In this document: one piece after another, positions 59,243 through 64,000 of the stretch
Layout of the letters: every line of letters begins with the position of its first letter
How positions within the stretch are numbered: the first letter of the stretch is position 1
NCBI RefSeq assembly: GCF_002088935.1
Contig: NZ_NCSS01000006.1
Coordinates: 714,407-778,406 of the forward strand
Origin: Henriciella litoralis
GTDB taxonomy: Bacteria > Pseudomonadota > Alphaproteobacteria > Caulobacterales > Hyphomonadaceae
Length of the DNA: 64,000 nucleotides
Direction of reading: 5' to 3'
Translations under genes and position numbers: made by a program
Notes under the pieces: model-generated
What the model saw: only the letters and a program-made list of their open reading frames with translations
Databases searched by the model: none
Told to the model about the DNA's origin: nothing

Positions 59243-59805
59243 CGCTCTAACGGGGGCGATGGCCGGTCCCGCATCGGCCCGTCTGGAGACTCGCGGCGAC
59301 CATTCCCGTCCCAGTGCCCGCGACGTTCGCGCCGTTCCTGGCGGCGGCTTTCTACCTCTTCCAGCCAAGTGACCAGTTCGGCGCGCTGGGCATCAGACAG
59401 ACCTGAAAGCTGCTCTGACAACACCGTCTGGAAAGACCGCGTCAGCTCCGTATCGGTCCTCCGCATACGCTCGAACGCCTGGTCGACGGCGGTTTTGTTG
59501 TAAGGCGTCTGGGCCAGCGCTTCGGTGAGCGCATCGCGCGCCTCCCGTTTGTCCTGAAAGCGTTCACGGGAGTCCATAAAGGCGCTGCGGAAGGCCTGTC
59601 GGATTTCATTGCGTTCGCCTTCGGGAACGATCTGATCAATGCCTCTGGCGATCGTGAAATCACCTCCCCCGCCCCTGGGCGGACCGCGGTGATCGCTACG
59701 TGGTGCGAGCCGGTCTCCCAGAACGAGACCGACCAGGAGCGCATTTGCAATGAGCGACACCGCCAAAGCGATCGCTAGCGGTGAGAGACGTTTCAAAGCA
59801 CTCAT
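59239..59805 (-). CDS. Periplasmic heavy-metal sensor/Spy-CpxP-like protein
   Basis: 188 residues. An N-terminal anchor (LAIALAVSLIANALLVGLVL) precedes a helical hairpin domain (RDALTEALAQTPYNKTAVDQ; MRRTDTELTRSFQTVLSEQL) and an Arg/Pro-rich tail. The family (PF13801-like) dampens stress signalling or binds metals in the periplasm. Last gene of the sigma/anti-sigma unit (4-bp overlap). Confidence 0.8.
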   Translation of the reverse strand: MSALKRLSPLAIALAVSLIANALLVGLVLGDRLAPRSDHRGPPRGGGGDFTIARGIDQIVPEGERNEIRQAFRSAFMDSRERFQDKREARDALTEALAQTPYNKTAVDQAFERMRRTDTELTRSFQTVLSEQLSGLSDAQRAELVTWLEEVESRRQERRERRGHWDGNGRRESPDGPMRDRPSPPLER

Positions 59806-60278
59806 CCAACTACCTCATCATCCATATAGGTTTCAAACGCATCATAGCCGAGGGCGCCATAGATGACCTCCTCCGCCTCCGTTTGATAATCATAAACTGG
59901 GGATGCTGCAGCTGTCGTGTAGCCAACAAAAAGCCCCATAACGAGGCTGGCAAGCGCCGCGCCTGCCGGCCAGCGAATGCCATTTGGCATGATGAGACCC
60001 GCCAGAGACTGCAGAATGCCACCTCGTTGCTGAGGCGCGGCAGGCGCATCGGCGAGGAGACGTTCTGCAAGCCCGGCTGGCGGTTCGACGAACGCATCCT
60101 GTTCGATGACAAGATCCAGCGCGCGTGCGTCTTCGAGAGCGGAGGCAAACCGCGACGGATCGGAGGCCAGCAGGCGCTCTGCGGCGGCGCGCTCATCCTC
60201 AGGCCAGGCCCCCGGTTCTGCGCCATAGGCTTCGATCAATACGAAAAGCCGATCATCGGTCATGTTTTCTTTGGTCAT
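59802..60278 (-). CDS. Membrane-anchored anti-sigma factor candidate
   Basis: 158 residues. An acidic N-terminal domain (MTDDRLFVLIEAYGAEPGAW) precedes one transmembrane helix (GAALASLVMGLFVGYTTAAA) and a short periplasmic tail. It lies 2 bp after the ECF sigma gene, so it most likely binds the sigma factor. No zinc-binding HxxxCxxC is visible, so it is not a ZAS-type anti-sigma. Confidence 0.7.
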   Translation of the reverse strand: MTKENMTDDRLFVLIEAYGAEPGAWPEDERAAAERLLASDPSRFASALEDARALDLVIEQDAFVEPPAGLAERLLADAPAAPQQRGGILQSLAGLIMPNGIRWPAGAALASLVMGLFVGYTTAAASPVYDYQTEAEEVIYGALGYDAFETYMDDEVVG

Positions 60279-60280
60279 TC

Positions 60281-60817
60281 CTATTGTCCTTCCGCCAGCA
60301 TTTGCCTGAGCTTTCTTCGCGCTCTTGCAAGCAGGCTTTCCAGTGCCTCGACGCTGACATCCATGGCGGCGGCAGCTTCAATATTTCCCATTCCCTCGAA
60401 CGCGCAAAGCGTAATCGCTTCTTTCTGGCGTTCGGGCAGCCCATCAATCATCGCCGAGATTTGAGACCCAGCCTGTCTGGACTGCAAGGCCTGGTCCGGC
60501 CTTTGTCCGGCATCGGCCTGCTCGGGTAGCTCTTCCATCAGAACGGGCGACTTTTTGCGTAATCGGTCCCGGCAGAGATTGATTGCCACGGTGCAGGCCC
60601 ATGTCGAGAATTTCGCACGCTCTTGCCAGTCCGGAAGCATCTTCCAGGCCCTCAGAAAGGTCTCCTGGGTCACGTCTTCTGCCTCTTCCCGGTCTTTCAG
60701 CATGCGATAAGCCACACGCCAGATGACCGGCATGTGGCGATTGATCAACGCGGTCTGGGCCTGCCGGTCTCCGGCTGCAGCACGCGCGATCTGATCTCTT
60801 TCTGAAAAAGCTGACAC
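60281..60817 (-). CDS. ECF RNA polymerase sigma factor
   Basis: 178 residues. Sigma region 2: ALINRHMPVIWRVAYRMLKD and REEAEDVTQETFLRAWKML (the DVTQETFLRAW core-binding motif). Region 4: LPERQKEAITLCAFEGMGNI with the HTH near 145-165. The start is GTG 60817. Inferred to direct the unit with the anti-sigma and Spy-like genes. Confidence 0.92.
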   Translation of the reverse strand: MSAFSERDQIARAAAGDRQAQTALINRHMPVIWRVAYRMLKDREEAEDVTQETFLRAWKMLPDWQERAKFSTWACTVAINLCRDRLRKKSPVLMEELPEQADAGQRPDQALQSRQAGSQISAMIDGLPERQKEAITLCAFEGMGNIEAAAAMDVSVEALESLLARARRKLRQMLAEGQ

Positions 60818-60830
60818 AAGCGCAGATTAG

Positions 60831-60886
60831 TGACACCGGCGAAGGAAGCGAGGGAGGAAATCACTTCAAGCCCTCCACCGGTGTCA
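60831..60886. other. Inverted repeat between EF-hand and sigma genes
   Basis: TGACACCGG (60831-60839) and CCGGTGTCA (60878-60886) are perfect 9-bp arms separated by 38 bp, with no following T-run. It lies just upstream of the sigma factor start, where an autoregulatory element or attenuator could sit. Confidence 0.45.
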
Positions 60887-60900
60887 GCCATCGATCAGGC

Positions 60901-61389
60901 CTAGTCGCGCTTACCGTGATCGCCATGGTCGCCGCGATGATGCCAACCGTGCCGGCCGCCGCGATGGCGCTTCATCTTTTCCAGTTCATCGCTGGACAGG
61001 ACCTCGTCGCCATTGGCATCGATGCTATCGAACATTGGCATGCCACGCGTTTCAAACTCGTCGATGGAGATGACGCCGTCACCGTTTGCGTCCTGAAGCT
61101 CAAACATACGCTGTTTCATCATTTCCATACGGCGCGTGCGTTCGGCTTCTCGCCAAGCTTCAAGTTCAGCCATGGACAGATTGCCATCCGAGTTGGTGTC
61201 GGCCTCAGAGAATTTTTCAGCTTTCACGGCCTCGATTTCGGCCTTTGAGATCGCACCGTCCGAATTGGCGTCAAACTTCTCGATCATATAAGCCTCGCGG
61301 CTACCTTCATTCTCGTCAGCAAGGGCGAAGCCGGCAACGCCGACAGCGGTTGAAGCAGCGAGGATCGTAGCGAATGCAAGTTTCTTCAT
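60901..61389 (-). CDS. Periplasmic EF-hand calcium-binding protein
   Basis: 162 residues with a signal peptide (MKKLAFATILAASTAVGVAG). Four EF-hand loops: DANSDGAISKAE, DTNSDGNLSMAE, DANGDGVISIDE and DANGDEVLSSDE; the last has Glu at a usual Gly position. The His-rich tail (HGWHHRGDHGDHG) may bind metals. It is 83 bp upstream of the sigma factor and likely in the same stress unit. Confidence 0.9.
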   Translation of the reverse strand: MKKLAFATILAASTAVGVAGFALADENEGSREAYMIEKFDANSDGAISKAEIEAVKAEKFSEADTNSDGNLSMAELEAWREAERTRRMEMMKQRMFELQDANGDGVISIDEFETRGMPMFDSIDANGDEVLSSDELEKMKRHRGGRHGWHHRGDHGDHGKRD

Positions 61390-61418
61390 TTCGGGTCTTC
61401 CTTTTTTTGTTACCCGAA
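61390..61418 (-). promoter_or_regulatory. Hairpin around the EF-hand ribosome site
   Basis: TTCGGGT/ACCCGAA arms (61390-61396 and 61412-61418) end at the start codon and enclose AAAAAAAGGAAG, the ribosome site, in the loop. It could modulate translation of the EF-hand gene. Confidence 0.45.
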
Positions 61419-61436
61419 TGGTGAAACGAACCAGTG

Positions 61437-64000
61437 TCAGCTTTCCGTCGCGAGCGGCCCGATTTTTTTGCAGCGAATTTCTGAAACAGCTTTTCTGACT
61501 TCCGTGTAGCGGTGGTCCAAGACGTCAAAACCGGGACAATCGGCCGCCAGGGATAGCCTGTTGCGCAAGCCGCGCGAGAAGAGGTCCGATGTCGTCTCAG
61601 ACCCGACGGCCACACGCTGGATCTGCTGCAGGGATTGAAGAAACCGGAAAGCGTGGGACAGCGTTTTCGCTTCATCGTCGGTCAGATAACCAGCATCCGA
61701 CAAGCCTTCTATGGCGTCAGGTATGCGCGCTTCGACCAGCGTTTCATCTCCGCAGGTGAGCATACCGACCTGCAGGATGAACTCCAGATCAACGAGGCCG
61801 CCATCCTCCAGCTTCAGATCCCATCGCCCGCCCGGCGGACGTTCCCGCCAGAGGCGTTGGCGCATGTCTCGCGCATCGGCCAGCGCCGTTTCCGGCGGCT
61901 TTCCGGTGACGATGGCATGTCTTGCAATCGCCTCCATCTTCTCGCCCAACGCGTCTTCGCCGGCGACGAAGCGCAAGCGCGTCAGCGCCATCAGCTCCCA
62001 CGTCCAGGCGTCCTCATGCTGGTATCGGTCAAAGGCTTTCAATGACACTGCCACAGGCCCGGCGCGGCCAGACGGGCGAAGCCGCATATCGACCTCGTAG
62101 AGGCTGCCTTCAGCCGTCTCAGCTGAGAGCGCCGTAATCAGGCGTTGGGCAAACTTGGTGAACCAGTGACCGGCTTCGGCAACGAGCTCCTCGTCGGCTT
62201 CATAGACGATGATGAGATCAAGGTCGGAGCCTGCCGTCAGCTCTCGCCCGCCTAGCTTGCCGAGGGCGCCGACGGCCCATTGACCCGGCTGCGGTCCGTA
62301 TTTTCTGGCGGTCTCGATCGCGGCAGCATCGGCCATCAGGCTGATGCAGGTATCGGCAAGGTCGGTCCAGGCGAGCGCCGCCTCTGAGGCTGGCAGTAAG
62401 GAGTGAAGCAGCCTGTGGCCGATCAGGAAGGCCCGCTCATTCTGCCAGCGACGCACGTCATCCATCTGCCCTTCAAAATCAGCGCCCCGGTTAAGCGAGG
62501 GCGGAAACTCCTGCCAGTTGCTGGACAGAAGCGCCTCCAACAAGCCGGGCCTCCGTGCCAACATCTGGGAGAGGCGCGGCGCGATGGCCAGCGTGGTGAC
62601 AAGATCATCCAGCAGATCAGGTTCAGCGACCAGCATGGAAAGCGTCTGGATGCCCGCCCGCAAGCCTTCAAAGAACTGGCTGAACCGCGTGAAGGCAATG
62701 TCCGGCTCACCTGTCTTGCTCATCGCGACCAGCATGTCCGGCAAAAGGGCTGTCAGAAGGCCACGGCCGCGTTCGGTGCGGGTCGCGGGCGTCTTGCCGC
62801 GGTGCCATGACTGGATCGAGGCAATGACGCGCGAGGGATTCGAGAAGCCGAGCGAGGACAAAGTGTGAAGCGTGCCCGGGTCATCATCGACGCCGGTAAA
62901 GACGAGATTGCCTTGCGCCGCGGAGTCCGCCATCCGCTCCTCGCCTGCAAACAGATCACGGTAATGACGACTGACCAGCTGGCGGGTCGCCTGTAGCTCG
63001 CTATCAAACGCATCGAGGTCGTCGAAGCCGCAGAGTTTGGCGAGGCGGGTGCGTTTGCCCTGGTCGGCCGGCACGAGATGGGTCTGCTCGTCTTCCATCA
63101 TCTGGATGCGGTGTTCGACATGTCGCAGCACGCGGTAGGCGCCGGCAAGATCATCTGCGACGGACTGCTCAACCGCGTTTGCCGCGACCAGCGCATCGAG
63201 GCTTCGGAGCGTCTTGCGGTCACGCAGGAAGTCATTGCGGCCGCCCATGATGATCTGCTGGGTCTGGACGAAGAATTCGATCTCACGGATGCCGCCCGGC
63301 CCGAGTTTGACGTCAGGTGCCTTGTCGTGGAGGTCATCCTTGCCGGACTTCGCATTGATCATGCGCTTGATCGCCTGAACGTCGGCAATCGCCCAATAGT
63401 CCATGTGGCGGCGCCAGACGAAGGGTTTGAGGCTGTCGAGGAAATGGGCAGCGGCATTGCGGTCACCAGCGACATGCCGCGCCTTGATCCAGACCATTCG
63501 CTCCCAGTTCTGGCCAACGCTCTCATAGTAAATCTCAGCCATGCGCGTTGAAACGGCAGGCGGGGTTGAGGACGGGTCGGGGCGCAAACGAAGGTCCGTG
63601 CGGAAAACATATCCGTCACCGGTCGTCTCCTGCAGGATACGCATGGTGTCCTTGATGACCTTGTTCGCCAGATCCTGAGCGGCGATGTCGCCCTCGGCAA
63701 ACACAGCTGGATCAAAGAAGGCCGCCATGTCGATATCGGACGAATAGTTGAGCTCAAATGCCCCCATCTTTCCGAGCGCGATCATGAAAATGCCGGCGTC
63801 GCTGAGCTGGCGCTTGCGCAGGGCTGCTTTGAGCGCGGCAGCCGTGGCGGCGTTCGCAAAATCCGTGAGGTGGCCCGTAATCTCCGTAACGCCGGCCGAG
63901 GCGGAGAGGTCCAGCGCGGCGACCGCGATATGGTTGGAGAGCTTGGCGCGGCGCAGCGCCGTCATCACCTCGTCGATGTCTTCAAGCTCGCCCGCCGCCT
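61437..64000 (-). CDS. glnE: Bifunctional glutamine synthetase adenylyltransferase/deadenylylase (5' end outside window)
   Basis: At least 854 residues, open to the window edge; the first about 100 residues are missing. Two nucleotidyltransferase cores are visible: ALGKMGAFELNYSSDIDMAA (deadenylylase half) and ALGKLGGRELTAGSDLDLII (adenylylase half), both with the GSD-x-D metal motif. It controls glutamine synthetase in response to nitrogen through PII. The Met at 63968 is not the true start. Confidence 0.96.
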   Translation of the reverse strand, partial: AAGELEDIDEVMTALRRAKLSNHIAVAALDLSASAGVTEITGHLTDFANAATAAALKAALRKRQLSDAGIFMIALGKMGAFELNYSSDIDMAAFFDPAVFAEGDIAAQDLANKVIKDTMRILQETTGDGYVFRTDLRLRPDPSSTPPAVSTRMAEIYYESVGQNWERMVWIKARHVAGDRNAAAHFLDSLKPFVWRRHMDYWAIADVQAIKRMINAKSGKDDLHDKAPDVKLGPGGIREIEFFVQTQQIIMGGRNDFLRDRKTLRSLDALVAANAVEQSVADDLAGAYRVLRHVEHRIQMMEDEQTHLVPADQGKRTRLAKLCGFDDLDAFDSELQATRQLVSRHYRDLFAGEERMADSAAQGNLVFTGVDDDPGTLHTLSSLGFSNPSRVIASIQSWHRGKTPATRTERGRGLLTALLPDMLVAMSKTGEPDIAFTRFSQFFEGLRAGIQTLSMLVAEPDLLDDLVTTLAIAPRLSQMLARRPGLLEALLSSNWQEFPPSLNRGADFEGQMDDVRRWQNERAFLIGHRLLHSLLPASEAALAWTDLADTCISLMADAAAIETARKYGPQPGQWAVGALGKLGGRELTAGSDLDLIIVYEADEELVAEAGHWFTKFAQRLITALSAETAEGSLYEVDMRLRPSGRAGPVAVSLKAFDRYQHEDAWTWELMALTRLRFVAGEDALGEKMEAIARHAIVTGKPPETALADARDMRQRLWRERPPGGRWDLKLEDGGLVDLEFILQVGMLTCGDETLVEARIPDAIEGLSDAGYLTDDEAKTLSHAFRFLQSLQQIQRVAVGSETTSDLFSRGLRNRLSLAADCPGFDVLDHRYTEVRKAVSEIRCKKIGPLATES

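Overview
The window looks like chromosome from a GC-rich alphaproteobacterium, most likely a marine member of the Hyphomonadaceae/Caulobacterales. The evidence is the set of protein families (UPF0262 beside hisD, DUF2948, infA-maf, an HWE-family histidine kinase, many TonB receptors, two-subunit methylmalonyl-CoA mutase) and alphaproteobacterial SOS boxes of the form GTTC-N7-GTTC. Genus-level placement is inference.

Regions. 0-5.3 kb: end of a repeat protein, acyl-CoA dehydrogenase, kelch lipoprotein, YitT, GrpB, a lipoprotein and ssb. 5.3-8.6 kb: divergent ssb/uvrA with two LexA boxes between them. 8.6-18.6 kb: housekeeping genes (membrane proteins, phosphatase, maf, infA, HWE kinase, UPF0262, hisD, DUF2948, murA, one tRNA-Thr). 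19-31.3 kb: a detached endolysin/holin lysis pair, flavin enzymes, an ABC-F ATPase, a lipase-like lipoprotein, a TonB receptor, an SDR/CMD pair and pdxJ.

31.3-48.7 kb is an accessory region. It starts at the 3' end of pdxJ, and a diverged second copy of the last 33 pdxJ codons lies at 47.5 kb, in the same orientation. Between them are a Fur-type-box siderophore receptor operon, five copies of a REP-like palindrome, at least four broken Rhs C-terminal fragments (the GRFLSTD..GYRDQFNLYAYV and NDPxNKTDPxG motifs), and a series of small lipoprotein, membrane or soluble genes in the position of immunity genes, including a stop-interrupted barstar homologue. A 2.5-kb IS1-like transposon lies in the middle, with perfect 22-bp inverted repeats and an 8-bp target duplication. 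It carries two passenger genes, one of them a degenerate ImmA/IrrE-like protein. I read the region as an island holding the remains of a polymorphic-toxin (Rhs tip plus immunity) locus.

48.8-64 kb returns to core-like genes: an mutA/mutB operon whose intergenic space carries two alternative small genes separated by a mutB-start/mutA-end fusion scar; an endonuclease/phosphatase-family protein, YbjN, zincin, amidase and GFA genes; an envelope-stress-like set (EF-hand protein, ECF sigma factor, membrane anti-sigma candidate, Spy/CpxP-like protein); and glnE, which runs off the window.
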